A DNA stretch of 64,000 nt from Pelargonium tetragonum (taxonomy: Eukaryota > Streptophyta > Magnoliopsida > Geraniales > Geraniaceae), in contig JAYMTL010000038.1 of the NCBI GenBank assembly GCA_036897445.1, positions 62,001 to 126,000 on the forward strand, in the 5' to 3' direction. Within the stretch, counting starts at the first letter, position 1; each line of letters starts with the position of its first letter. Positions 38,228 through 50,677 of the stretch are shown one piece after another. Both the position numbers and the translations under genes were made by a program. The notes below the pieces were generated by a model. The model did no database searches, was not told the DNA's origin, and worked only from the letters and a program-made list of their open reading frames with translations.

Positions 38228-41200
38228 GAGTCTACAACTCTAACTTTAGGAGATCTCTAAGGTCCTTGGTTTTCTTCTAAATGAATTTTATCCACAGATT
38301 TTTGCCCTTAAACTCTCCAAGACCTCTGCTTTTGCTGGTAAACAAGTTTAATTACATAAGCGCCCTTCCATTTAGCGTATCCGGGAAGTAAAAAAAACTA
38401 AAACACATTAAAAACCCCTTATATATTGTCTTATAGAGGGATGTTAAAAGGGAGATTTCTTAATTCAGAAAGGGTCGAAGTTTATATGAGTTCTTGCCAA
38501 ATATCGCGTTGGGGTACTTAGTGATGAGGTTTACTATAAAGAGGCCTCTCCTTTTAGGATAAACGGGGTTTAGTCTTAATGTATATTAGATATAACTCTT
38601 TCCGTAGCTTCGACTTCTGCTATGAGAGTTCCCTGAAAGTAAGAAAGTAAAAGCCTTCTATTTTGAGGAGTATAGAAGTGGTATTAACGTTTTAATTTTA
38701 AGGGAGCTTGGCTACAACTTTCCCTCGTAATCCTATAATAGAAATTTGGTTTTTGGGTAAATTAAGACTGAGTCAAGTCGAGACAAGGGTCTAGTTTTTT
38801 GAATTAAAAATCTTTAGGTCCTTATTCTAAACAAGTAAAAAAATACACAAGGCTGCGCTAAAATAAAAGATTAAGAAGCTTTTTGCAGTCAGTGAATATA
38901 AGTTTAAAAGAAATCTGGGGACTTTCCCAAGCAGTATTATATATATTAAGGATTTTTTAGGTTTTTAGTGTCATTTTGCGGAGGTCCAATTCTTCTACTC
39001 AGATTTCCCATCTCTTGTTAAGGTATAGTTCATTTGCGCGTATGTATATTAATGTTTTACTATAGAGCTAAATGGGTAGCACCGAAGACTTAAATCTGTT
39101 GTCTGGGTCAACAGGGATCCTATAAAAAAGATAGAGTATGCATTGTATCAGAAGAGTAAGTATTTCAATCTGAGATACAAAGTCTAAGATTAACTCTATA
39201 AGGATAAGGGGCAAAAGTGTTAAACTGGATCAAACTTCTATTTAGAAAACAAAGGATTCGGGATTTTTTACAGTATATATTAAGCAAGCATAAATACCAA
39301 GGAAACGAGCACATTATAGGCATTCCCTTGTCAAGTAGAGCTACCCGATGCTTTATTTCGAGCTTGAAGATATGAGTGTGCCAGATTGAAGTCTAAAGAT
39401 TTAAATAGGTTATGGAACTTGTTTGAGTATAATCTGATGCTCGTAAAAAACTGGGAACACATCAGAATACAGTTAACGATTCTAGAACTTTAGTAGGCGT
39501 GTAGTACCCGTGACCCTGGAGATTTCTGCAGGTCGCTCTTAACTTAAGCCGTAAACCCGAAATCGGTGTATTCTTTTTAACCGGAGATCTCTAAATGATT
39601 TAAATCCAGGCATTAACAAAAAAAGGAGGGAGCCCCTAAATATCAAGGGAAACTTAGGGCTGATAAACCCATTTTGTTCCTTCTAGGTCCTCTAAAAAAG
39701 GAATTGGTTGGCTATTAAGATAAGATACGACAGAAGGGCTAAAAAAAATCCCTTAGTAATGGTAAAAATAAGAAAGGAGTTCCTTAATATTATTATGTAA
39801 GTGTAAACTTGATTTTTTTCTTAATTGCATTTTTCTTTTTAGGAACAGAAGCAGGACGAGGAACAAGAGCAGTAGAAGAAACAGGAGAAGCTTTATCTAG
39901 ACTGTTGAGGGAAATAGGAGCCTGATAGATCTTATGGGTACCGGGGATGTAGGGGATACTGTTGCTATAGGGCCTTTGGGGGACGTGGGTCTTCTAACCG
40001 GGGATATAGTATTCCCTGAAGTACTTGCTGCTAATAGATTCCCGCAGTTAATGTACTATTCTTTTTTAGTATAGTATAGGGAAGTTAAGTATAGTATTTT
40101 GTATTAAGGTTATACTTAAGGATAAGACTCTTGTTCCCTGTTCTTATCATTAAAGAGGATATAAACTTAATAGGGAGTCCCTGTTACCGACTGAAGCGAG
40201 AGCAAGGGAAGTTATTGTTATATAGTTTAATGAACAAGCATAGATACCTTTATGACTTTGTTTTACTTATTTCTTTTTTATTGACTGACTTTCTTATTTG
40301 CTTTCTTTGGATAGCTTTTCTAGTTCCACTTCACTTAATTAATGGGATGTATTCCAATTGAGTACTGGTTAACAAGGAGCTAAGCCCCCCCTCTAATATC
40401 TAAAGCAAGCAAATCAAAATTGATACATTCCAATTTGACTCTAATTAGGTCGAGTAGGGGAACACCTTACGAAGTACCTAAACTGCAGATAATTGACAGA
40501 GATAAAGCATTGTTTTCTTTCATTTGCATTCCTTTTTTTGAGCTTTTACAGGAAATTCATTTCATTATCATAAAAAGAAAGGAGATATAGAGTTCTTAGT
40601 CTTAGATTAGTCTGAAAAGTCTTTTTGGAGAACCCTTGTCTTCCGTGGTTCAACTTGGGAGTAAGAGGTGAAATCCAGTTTGTTCCTAGCAGTAAAGCAT
40701 AGAAGTTCTAGTTTTTAGGTCTTCCTTGTTTTCAATTCTAAAACAGGTGGGGGAATTCAAAGCGGTTTTCCCCTAGCTCTAGTGTAAGAAGTTGCAAGGA
40801 GAAAGGAGGATTCCTTGATGGATGCTTGTTTTTATAGTATCTAAGACGTTAAGGGTATGTATAATCAAGCTTTTATGGGTATGCATAACAAATAAAGTAA
40901 GCATTGGTGAGCTATAAGGTAAGTAGGATATTCATTACACTATGTTGCATTTCCCATCCTTCGCTGTGAAACAGTCAGGTAGAATAATAGAATCAAAATG
41001 CTACGAGGTATGCTCCCTGTACCAGTAACTGGCAGAGAACAAGAGGAATGCCCCTTAAGACAAGAACAACTAAAAAGCAATATTAAGATAAGATTACCTT
41101 ATTCCGTATCTAACCTACCTATTAAAACTAATACACTAGCTCGTCAAGAGTTCTATAACTAATGTAAACATTAGTTTTCCTGTTATTTTTGGGGGAGTAA

Positions 41201-43237
41201 GGTATTATTAAAGGCAGTTTTAAAAGGGTAGAGTCTTAGTTTATGGGAACCCAGAGAAAGCAAGAAAATGCATAAAAGAATACCAAAGATTCCAGTTTTA
41301 CAATAATTCAATTCTTTTTTAGGGTTATCCTATAGCAGAAGCTAAGAGTAAGCTTTTTATTTAATATCTATTAAGGGCAATCCTGTAAAGTAGGTAAATA
41401 TTCTTTTTAAAATTCAGAAATTATAGTAAAAAGCAAGGCGTTTAACAAGAAAGATTTTGTATGTAGGGCACTCCCTAGCTCAAAACTTACAGTTTATTGT
41501 AGTTGGCATATGTCCAAAATCAAGTGCTTTTTAAAAAAGGCAGGCGTAGGGTCCTTGCAAATTTTTATTGTTTCTCAGTTTCCATTCTAAGTAGTTATAT
41601 GTAGAATTTTCGATAAGTTGTCTTTATTCTATGCTATAGTATTAAGGGGCCTTCCTCTTGCCTGGACTTAGTGTAGTTTTTGTATTCTCTATCATCTTAT
41701 TAGGGAGTCTATTTTATGTATTGTATTGCTCTATACTTAATTAGATAGATATTTATTAGTAATGTAAATATATAATAAGATAATAATAGAATAGTATAAG
41801 AGTTAGTATTATAGTCTTAGTCTAAGGTATATTTCTCCTTTGCTTACTTTTTTATAGATTTCATCCGTCAGAGCTTGGGTTACTGTTATCAAGGTTCCTT
41901 ACTGTTAAATAGCTAGAATACAAATTAGGGATAGGGCTTTAGAAGTACTAGCCCCCTTTCACCCTTTTCGTTTGGTCTTCGGGAAACAGTACTGAGAAGT
42001 TCGTAATATAGTGTAATGATTTCGGATAAGAGAAACGCCAAGAGATTTTCATGAAATTATCTTCCTTTTGGGATGAGAGGTGAAAATTTACATATTTTGA
42101 AAGGAGTTCCTCTATCTAAGATCTAAAGTGAGTTCCTATAGGATGTTAGATAAAGCCCAGCCCATTTCTAGTTCTAAAAGAGTTATCCTATATTGGGATG
42201 GAAAAGTACAAAAAAGGTATCCCTCGACTTTGTTACCTAACCAACCTCTGAGAACACTAACTAATAAATAAGACATAAGATAGTAAGTATAATCTACAGT
42301 AAGAGGAGGACCCCGCACAACTCCGGGTATTTTACTATTAAGAAGTACTGCGAGTAGGAGTCCACAGAAGAGTTCTGTATGCAAGTAAAGGAGGAGAAAG
42401 AAGCAAAAAACAGGATAAGAGTTTAGTTCTGAATAAGGTTATAACTTTCAAGAAAGGTAAGTCGCTTACGTGTTCCTCCGCTTTAGATTTTTAAGATAAT
42501 AAGGTAATAAGGGGATGTTAGGGAGTAAGGGTTAACATATACAGAAGGGTATAATATAAGTTTTCTTAGACTTTTTCAATACGGATTGGATTCTTTTAAG
42601 CCCTTATAGAAAGCCTTTTTTTAGTTTAAGCATAACATAATTAGGAGCCTGAAATTCCTGGAATAAGGGCTAACCCAGGGTATTCTAAAAGGAAGATCTT
42701 GTCTAGTGGATAAGGCACTTAGAGTTAAGAATGAAAAACCCCTTTTTTACAAGAGAAAGAATTTCCTCCTTAGCTAATTAAAGTTAAAAGTCCTATAAGT
42801 AGGCATAGGGAAGCATAAGGGGAGAGCAAGATAGAGAATTCAGGGATATAAAGTAAGATCACAGCTGCAGGTATAGCTCTTTAGAAAGAAGATAAGGACC
42901 ATAAGACGGGTATCATGAAGAGTTAGGAGTCGTGTTCCTCTAATTTCAAGTTTCCTCTTCCTAATAAAATAAAGATGCTAAAAAAAGAATTTTAGTATTG
43001 AGGTCAAGCGAAATTTTCTGGTTGCAGTTTAGTTTATAAAGTGCTAAGAATTCTAAGGGGAGATGAGATTCTACTAGTCCGAATAAGGGTCAAAAAAGTC
43101 TTGGATACGTTTGATTGACACAAGATATAAGGTATTATGATAAATCGGATTTTTAGTTCTTAATATGTAAGACGGGAGTTTAGGGGTTTATTGGAACCCA
43201 GAGTTAAGAAAATATATAGAATAAGAGAAATATCAGG

Positions 43238-43603
43238 TCAAAACATAACAAAGAATTTCCTTGTATTTTTGTATTCTAGTAGCCTAGTAAAGTTTACCTT
43301 TTTAGAGTAGGTTTTGCCTTTAACTAAAAAGTACATTGCTACGACAAGAAAAATTGAAAATAAAACAGAGCCCTCTGGCGAAAGAAAGAGGGAACTATTA
43401 CAAATTATAAGGGACATCGCACTCGGACACCCTAAAATTTTAGTTGAGTTAACTTCTTTTGACTCTTGAAAGGGGCCAGAATGGGATTGTGATACCAGAA
43501 AGATAAGTATATAGTAACAATTCACACTAAGGACAATACTAGTTAAAAAGGGAAACTGCCTTTTTTTGAATCTTTCCAAACTAAGCACAAATCGCAAAGT
43601 CAA
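43238..43603 (-). other. 121-codon open frame, longest in window
   Basis: Starts with ATG. Residues about 16-38 and 79-93 are hydrophobic enough to be membrane segments, with basic ends (FKKRQF near residue 12, KKVNFTRLLEYKNTRKF at the C terminus). A second minus-strand frame (43691-43969, 92 codons) lies 87 bases upstream. Neither resembles a family I know, and translated AT-rich DNA often appears hydrophobic. The length slightly exceeds the chance maximum that I estimate, so it is only marginally interesting as a small membrane protein. Confidence 0.12.
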
Positions 43604-45009
43604 ATTATAAAGAAAAACAAGGATTGTAGGGTTAGTAGTAAGTAAAAGGTAGGGATATCTAAAACGGGTTCTTAATAAACGTATAAACTATCAAAAATAC
43701 CAAGAATGGAACAAGCAGCTAGCCGAAAGCTGAAACTCAACACAAAAATATTTATAAGCCAGCATTTTTCTTTTATATCCTACACAAGGAAGTTTGGCGG
43801 ATAGACAAGCCCGCAATAAAGTAAAAAGAAAAAGTCTCTCTATCAGGGTTTCTTTTAACAAAAAACCAAAATAAGAGGGCACCGGTTTTTCTAGTTTCTT
43901 TATGAGGGAGGAAGCTGTCTGAAAAAACTTCGAAGATATCGATGTAATAAATGAAGAATAATTTTGCAAAGTTTAGAAAAATTACGTTTTATACAAAGTC
44001 CTTTTATCTTTTTAACACTAATCATGGAAATCTACAATTTCATTTATATACTCAGGAGTACCCTTACGCTGTATAAGGAAATTCCAAAAGTATCAAAATA
44101 AAAAAGAGTCCTTTTACTTTGTGTTTTCCAACCAAGGGGTGCTTTTTCTAATACATTTTACAGAAAAGAGATATATACAGGAATTTGTAATGTATAGTTT
44201 AGATTTTGAGCCTATAGCATTGCCGAGAAGTTCTAAACAGCTAAGATAGAGAATGGCGCCTCTTGAATTTAATTATACAAAATCCATTTTACCCTTGTTT
44301 AATAAGTTTAATAAAACGACACTTAGGGGAAAAGCTAACTGTTAATAAATTAACAGGTACCCGATACAGATTTTATTCAAGCAAAGAACTTTTCATTCAA
44401 CTTAGTTAGCCAAAGAAAAAGAATTCCTACATCAAAAAGGTAACGTAACTTTGCAACTTACTACTAGACCTGTTACCCTTATGAGATCGAACCTGTAACC
44501 ATACCTTTGCTTGACATTCAACTAACCAAGCTGATACGTTGACATGACGCCATGCTATCCCCTAAACAAGCAGTGAGTATTCGTTTCTATTAGTATAATT
44601 GCGCCTATCCACTATTAGATTAGAGGACTCTTGAAAATGCCTAAAACTAAGAGATGTGCTATACTTTTTTTATTAATATGTAAATACTTTATAACGAAAA
44701 GTGTATAATCCGAAGCTTTTCTATTTCTAGATATTTATCTATATCTATAACCGATAGCAAGAAAGATCCTAGTTCCTTCCTCAGCTATACTATATAATTC
44801 TTATCCTGCTCGATACCTACTACCTACAGCGCTTTAGTCAATAACAAAGGGTACCTCAATGTTAAAAGAAGCCTTTTGACTCCAAATTATTAATAGGTTA
44901 ACATTTGGCATAGAAAAATCTCCCTTAGGGCCCGCACTTTCGGAGTAAAGCGAAAAAAATGAAGTAAAATAAAGGAATGAGGTAGGGTTTCAGCTTATGA
45001 GATAGAACC

Positions 45010-45207
45010 AAATAGAAGGAAACAAGTCTAAGTAAGGGTGTCGCAGGTAGGAATATACAGAGTAAGCTACAGAAAACAAAAAGTACAGGTATAGCTAAGA
45101 AGAGCAGTGTGGGTAGTAGGCATAGGATACAGACTAAGAAAGTTATAGGTATCGAAAGAGCAGGTAATGGTAATAGAAAAGTAAAGGAGGCTTTCATAAT
45201 TCATAAG
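45010..45207 (+). repeat. Lys-rich dispersed repeat, copy 3 (decayed coding?)
   Basis: A plus frame is open for about 60 codons, from after a TAG near 45018 to a TAA near 45207. It reads SKLQKTKSTGIAKKSSVGSR and then more basic residues. Its DNA matches 19490-19509 exactly over 20 bases, resembles 32154-32190, and matches 26323-26340 at 17 of 18. The opposite strand is open for 90 codons (44925-45197) and reads as an all-hydrophobic chain, which is simply the complement of a purine-rich strand. Sharing between four places argues for a degraded repeated element. The KSTGI motif weakly recalls transposase helix-turn-helix domains. Confidence 0.35.
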
Positions 45208-45786
45208 TAAACTTTGTGTTACTTTGTTTATAGGTTTATGATTCCAGATAGTCAAGTATAAAAGTATAGGGGAGCTCTAAAGCTGCGGGATCCTTTTTTT
45301 ATTTATACCGAGGAATTGCTCTCTTTGAATTTTTTTACTTAGATCGCACTAGAATGTTAAAAGAAAGGAGTCTACTCGAAATAAGGGAATCAAAAAAAAA
45401 GGTAATTTAAGGGTTTTAGTTAGTCCAGTAAAGTTTCTCTTTATTTAAGAGAAGTACCGAAATAAAAAAAGGCAGAACGAACAAGGGGGATCTTAAATTA
45501 AAAGATATTGAAACGGAGTCGGCGGCTGCTGTGTTTAATTTGCATAAAGGGTAAAGATTTCGAGATACTGAATAGAACTCTAAAACCAGTTTTGATAGAA
45601 TCCCCTTACTTTTGAGTTATCTTCTTTTCAGAGGGTTTTTACTAGGCTTCACTTGCAATCTCCGCTCTATATTGACCGTTTTACCGGACATGGTATTGTG
45701 CTATAAAAAATCCCAACGAATTCCTAGGATTTTTAGGAGCTTTTAAATTCTAGCTATAATTACGAAAAAGGGAAACCTATAATTAT

Positions 45787-45859
45787 AATGTAGAACACCA
45801 CATAGCTATATACCCACAAGGAGCCCTAATTAAGCAGGGTTCAAGTCCTGCCTACGCTA
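45787..45859 (+). ncRNA. tRNA-like relic with perfect T stem
   Basis: AATGTAG pairs with CTACGCT at six of seven positions as an acceptor stem, and GCAGG pairs perfectly with CCTGC as a T stem around GTTCAAGT, which has one base more than the usual seven. The total length of 73 bases including the final A, and the 40 bases between acceptor and T stem, fit a tRNA. No D or anticodon stem forms. The T arm resembles that of trnK as I recall it (GCAGGTTCAAGTCCTGC). It is probably a dead tRNA relic. Confidence 0.35.
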
Positions 45860-48830
45860 AAGAAAGGAAAAATCAGTCTATTACCCTTTAATCTTAGTTT
45901 TAACTGAGTATAAAATTGGTGCTATATTCTAGGGATACCCCTAGAATTGTACGGAACTCCCGTAAATAGAGAGGAGGGGAGCTCCTCATGCGTCATGTGT
46001 AATAACCTGGGATACTCAAAGAGTTTAAAAGCTTTTTATATGTCTTTGAAAAGGGCTATGTTCCGTTAAGTAATATAGAGAACGTATCCCCCTATTTTAG
46101 TTAATAATTGTTAAATGAGATATAATAATCTGTAATAAACAAGTCATCTACTGAAAAATTTCATAAAGTAAGTCTGCTTTTTATAACTTTCTATATTGCA
46201 TGAAAAACCTTTTACACAAGAGTTTCCTTGCGCTATAACGGCACCTTACCTCAGTATAAGTTATTTGATCTCTTCTATTTCTTTCATTAGAAATATGAGA
46301 CAAATAAAGTAGGACTTGGGGGTCCCTTTAGTCAGGTTAAGTTTACTTGATACTAAACTATAATTATGAAGGGGTATCCCTCTACGCGAAGTTATTCTAT
46401 TTTGAGGCGGTCTTACCCTTATACTAACCAAGAGCTCCTGAAATCACATGTAGCGGGCTGTAAAAAGAAATTTTATGTTTATATTCTGCCGAATTTCATA
46501 ATTAGTGACTTTTTTGGCATTTTCCGCGAGGGTCTTGTGAATTTTTATACAAAGCAAAAAACAAATGAAATTTAATTACCTCCGCAAATCTGGAAAAAAG
46601 TAGATTATAGACTTTTAAAAAAGTAGTGTTATAGCGCACGAAAAGGGCTTTAGAATCGTTTTAAATAGAAATTTATAGCTCCTATTTCGACCTAATTTAA
46701 AAGTTAACAAGCAAATATACGCCTCCTTAAAAGAGTCCTGACCGTAATGCTTTGCCCTACACCACTTAAATTGACTTGTGTAACTAATAGGAATTCGTTG
46801 ATATAACCCTGTAGGTGTCCTTTTTACTTGTAAAAAGATACCCAGAAATTTTATAAAAAGGTGTACCGAGGACTTCTTTGGAATTCGAAAAACCTAGGTC
46901 TGCTAAGAGAGACCCTTTTGTCTTTTAAAAGATCCCATATTACCAACCTTTGGGGTTAAACACCAAGAACTAAGCTATTTTCGTTAGCTTTAATACTACA
47001 AGGTTTTGGGTTACACTTTATTTTATTTCCTATATTTTACGTATTTTATAACCAACTTTAAGGGTTTCATTTTGTAGTAGCACAGCTGTTTTATTGAAAA
47101 TCTATGACACATCACAACTAACTTAGCCTTTTAAAGTGCTCCGTATATGAATTACTATTCAGTCCAGCAATAGGATTCTTGTATATAAATCAAGGCCCTT
47201 ACTCTTTGGGGTAACTATATAACAAATTATACTTGAACTAACCCCGAAATTCTAAAGCGAGGCAGCTCCGCTTGGGGCTAAGGCCCTTCTTATAAAGTAG
47301 CTAGATTTTCTTTTAAAAATCTTAGACTTAACTCTCATTTTTGCTTTTAGTGGTATAGTAGGCAGTTCTGCGTCTTAAACGGAATTGACTTCCTCTAATG
47401 TTACAGACAACAACTTCTACTAAGTGAATTAAAAAGAATTGCAGAACGCAGTAGCCGTACAGGGGTCTAGATAATCTTTCCCGTATATCTTTCTACAATA
47501 ACAACAAATTTAGACAGAAAAAAGGACTTGTTTAGGTGTTAATAGGCTTTGTTTTGTTCAGTTCGATTTCTGAAAACTTAACTCTAGTTACAGCACTCCT
47601 TATTTTATTGCACAAGCTTTTTAATACTAAGGGGACTTCCGTTATTCAGAAAGGAAGCTGTCAAGAGAACTATACTCTACAAAAGAGGTTTATGAAAAAA
47701 CCCGGGATTAGGATATAGAAAAGTATAAGGTAGTCTAGACAAGAGTCTCACTCCTAAGGCACTTATTCTTGGTTTCAATGGAATTAGAATCCCTAGTTTT
47801 GAAATAAGGGGCTTTTTTAGTTAAACGTCTTTTTACATAGTTTAGGGCTTCTAAAGAAGACAACAAGCTAAGGGCACTCTTAAGCCAGAATCATTCTAGC
47901 TATGGGTTTATCCCGAGTTGTGCCGATTTGCAAAGGAAAGTCGCTTATTAGATTTAGTATAACAACGAGCTGAAAACTTGGGAAGCCTGAAGTCTAAAAG
48001 AGCTCTAACTCCTGTTACTCTTGCACTACAATTGATAGAAAAGTACACTGTTCGGTCTGCTATAATAAGTTATAACTACAAAAAAGGATAAACTCCTCTT
48101 TACTACCCCACACTTATACTAGTTACAACTTATTTCAAAATTTATATGCTAGCTTTTTGCAAAGTTATAGGGGTAAGTGGTTTCAAGGACACTTTAATAG
48201 TTAGAAAGCCCGCCTTCTAAAGTCCAGTCAGTTAGTATTATAACGTAAGTTCTTCCGCGATATCGCATACTCGGTTGTTAAAGAATGATATTTAGCATCT
48301 AGAACTTCTGGGCTTTTAAGAAGCCTAAGACAAACTAGGAATAATTTAATATAAAGACTCTAAAATAAGGGTTAACTTTCACAAGTAAACATAGTAAAAA
48401 CACCGTGCCTCAAAGTGTCTTTCTAGACCCCCGGCTCTGCTGTTCTTAAAAACTCTCAATAGTTAGAGAGGTGCTCCTAGAGTCCTTGTTGGTATAAAAC
48501 TTTTTGTTTCGAAACTAAGATAAAGTTCTGTAGGAGAGTAAATCCCAAAACTATGAATTTAAAGCAGAAGACTGCCCTTATTTATACGGAATATGGCAAA
48601 CCCTTCAGAACTCGATACTACTTTTCAATTACCTTAACGAGACTCCTAATTCCTAGTTATCCCGTATATGTCAGGCAAGGATCCTTAACTACTAAATAAA
48701 GGTTTTTACTTGATTTAACAAAATATATTGAAGTGGCGGGTATCTCCTATACAAAGAACGTAAGAGTCCTTTTTTAAGCTTTTTCAAGGAGAAAATCATT
48801 AGAAAAGTTCTAAGTTATGCTACCCTATAC

Positions 48831-48861
48831 TTTGGGTGCAAGTTGTCGGTTCAAGCCCAAA
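48831..48861 (+). ncRNA. tRNA-Pro-like 3' fragment in a hairpin
   Basis: TTTGGGTGCAAGTTGTC followed by GGTTCAAGCC resembles the anticodon loop to T loop of trnP(UGG), in which TGG is the anticodon, with a gap of a few bases in the T stem. In addition TTTGGG and CCCAAA at the two ends pair perfectly. No acceptor or D arm is present. It is either a fragment of trnP or a coincidental hairpin. Confidence 0.22.
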
Positions 48862-49095
48862 CCTACAAAAAACGCTTTGTGACTAATTAGAAATAAAGCA
48901 TTCAGCTACAAAATGAGTTCTATAAACTACTAAAAAGTTTTGTGGTACGTTGTGGTAATCTTCCTCCTCTTTTTAGTATAAATCTATGCCAAGTTTTTAC
49001 TATATACGAGTTTACGTTCCTTTTAGTTTATGAGATTTCAGATAAAAGACTGACTCTGGGTATTCAAGAGAGCTTTTTTGTACAAGACCTTATTA

Positions 49096-49179
49096 GAAGG
49101 GAGCCGAGATTTGAACCCGCGGGTAAAAGCGCTGTCTAATAAAAAGTATATCGATTGAAACTACTAACTTACTTCCCTT
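49096..49179 (-). ncRNA. tRNA-like relic, minus strand
   Basis: On the minus strand, AAGGGAA at the 5' end pairs with CTCCCTT at the 3' end at six of seven positions. GCGGG and CTCGG pair at four of five around the classical loop TTCAAAT. The total is 84 bases, as in tRNAs with a long variable arm. The middle cannot be folded into D and anticodon arms, although ATTAGACAGCGCTTTTACC resembles a D-loop end and anticodon region. The plus-strand 65-codon frame at 48942-49139 ends in RREPRFEPAGKSAV, the kind of tail produced when an ORF runs antisense through a tRNA. Likely a rearranged, dead tRNA. Confidence 0.33.
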
Positions 49180-50665
49180 ATAGGAAGGCTTAAACAAAGC
49201 GAACACTTCAGCTATTAAAAATCAAGTCAGAATATCCTCATTATAAAATCAAGAACTCACTCCACAGGTATACACTTTTTTTTATAAATCTAATTTTGTA
49301 GTCAATGAATCTTAAAATACTGGAAATTTACACCCAACCCAATAAAAAGCCTCTATTCACATAAAGTTTCTTTTTTAGATATAGTTTTTCCAATGGAAAA
49401 GTTACAAGAACTTTATTTCTACCTTTTGCCAAATATTATAGTTCGAAGAAACTTGATACATGAGTTTTAGCAAGATATTTAGAATTGCCTAGGTAATAGA
49501 GTCCACTTTAAAAAGTCCCCCCAACTTGGCTAGGATCCCTTTCCTAAGAGAGCGGGAAAGCCCTATACGAAAGAATATTACAAAAAGTTTAGGGATATAC
49601 TAGGAAATTGTGAGTTACAAAAACCCTTCTACGAGCGGAAATATTTAGCCCTCGTAAAGTCAAAATCTTTTTGAACAAGAATTGCGCGAGGAAACGACTC
49701 TAATATAATTACATAAAAAGTATGGTCTAGCAGGATCCCAATCAAGATCAAGAGAGCTACTATTCTCGTACTACTAGATATTCCCGGAAAGCTGTCTTTT
49801 GACTGACAAATTTCTAAGGTTCCTTTTAAAGCACAAGATTTCAGAGCATTAAGGGGAGCCTCTTAAACAAGGTTCCTAAATCAAGGGTTAGCGGGTAAAA
49901 GTCCTATACTATATACAGTAAATTGCTTTTTTCTTGTGTCATTTTTTTACTAAGAAATTCTATTTCTTCAGTTAAGAATCTTTTTATAAAAGAGGAAAGT
50001 TAGTAATTAGGGGAAGGAGAGCTTTCAGACGAATAACTATAGACTTGAGCCCCGCTTTTTAACGTTCAAGACATGTGAGGGAGCTTTAATTTACTGGTTT
50101 AAAGCAATAACCAAAATTTGTATTTAAGAAACCCCCTAACTCAAGTTGAAGATATAATTAAGGATGTCCCATGATACTGGGTTCACAACACTTTATAACA
50201 CTACCTTTAAGTTTCATTCTGAGCCTTTTTGTAAGCAGCTCCCGTAAATAAAATATAAGGAGCTTTTTGGTTAACGCTTTCCCGTAGCACAAGCTTCTCA
50301 ATTATTGCAAATAAACCCGGTTTCAGTTAGTTGAACGGGAGTAGTTAAGAATCTTTTCACAATAAAAATAATAAATAAAGTTGCGTCTTGTCATTGAAGT
50401 TTTTAGGAATATCTTAATTACCACTCGGGCGCTTATATTGTACTTCAGGATTTCCTATATTTTTCTTATACTAATTATACTATAAAGAGGGTGGGTAGCC
50501 TTTATAGGATTTTCTACCTGTCTTTATTATATGGCCTATAGGGGACCCGTAAAATCATTTACGTAGAGATATATCTTGTACCTGCAAACGCTTCTAAGTT
50601 CTTTGAAATCTTCGAGCTTGAATTAGACTTTTTGCAGCTAAGGGCAAAAAAATCTCAAAAAAAGA

Positions 50666-50677
50666 AGGAGCCCTTTT
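50666..50677 (-). repeat. G/C-core motif in reverse orientation
   Basis: AGGAGCCCTTTT is the exact reverse complement of AAAAGGGCTCCT, the pattern at 25699-25712. Its presence shows that the motif family occurs in both orientations. Confidence 0.45.

Larger units (their letters stand above)
32657..45009. other. Non-coding AT-rich stretch with scattered repeats
   Basis: Holds second copies of the 43-base repeat (32886-32928) and the 26-base repeat (36717-36742), a 10-base palindrome (38215-38224), a purine-rich patch near 42780-42920, and a very A/T-rich low-complexity patch near 41690-41830. Six short frames of 62-121 codons occur without motifs. I see no rRNA or functional tRNA. Confidence 0.6.

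Noticed and set aside
44455-44560. Minus-strand tRNA-like region with TCAG/TTGA D stem and GGTTCGATC
   Set aside because: The D arm pairs, but the T and acceptor stems do not, and the anticodon-to-T spacing is two bases short. Too weak to list.
44925-45255. Minus-strand frames of 90 and 62 codons, strongly hydrophobic
   Set aside because: They are complements of the purine-rich Lys-rich repeat at 45 kb. Translating the pyrimidine-rich strand automatically gives Leu/Phe/Pro/Ser chains.
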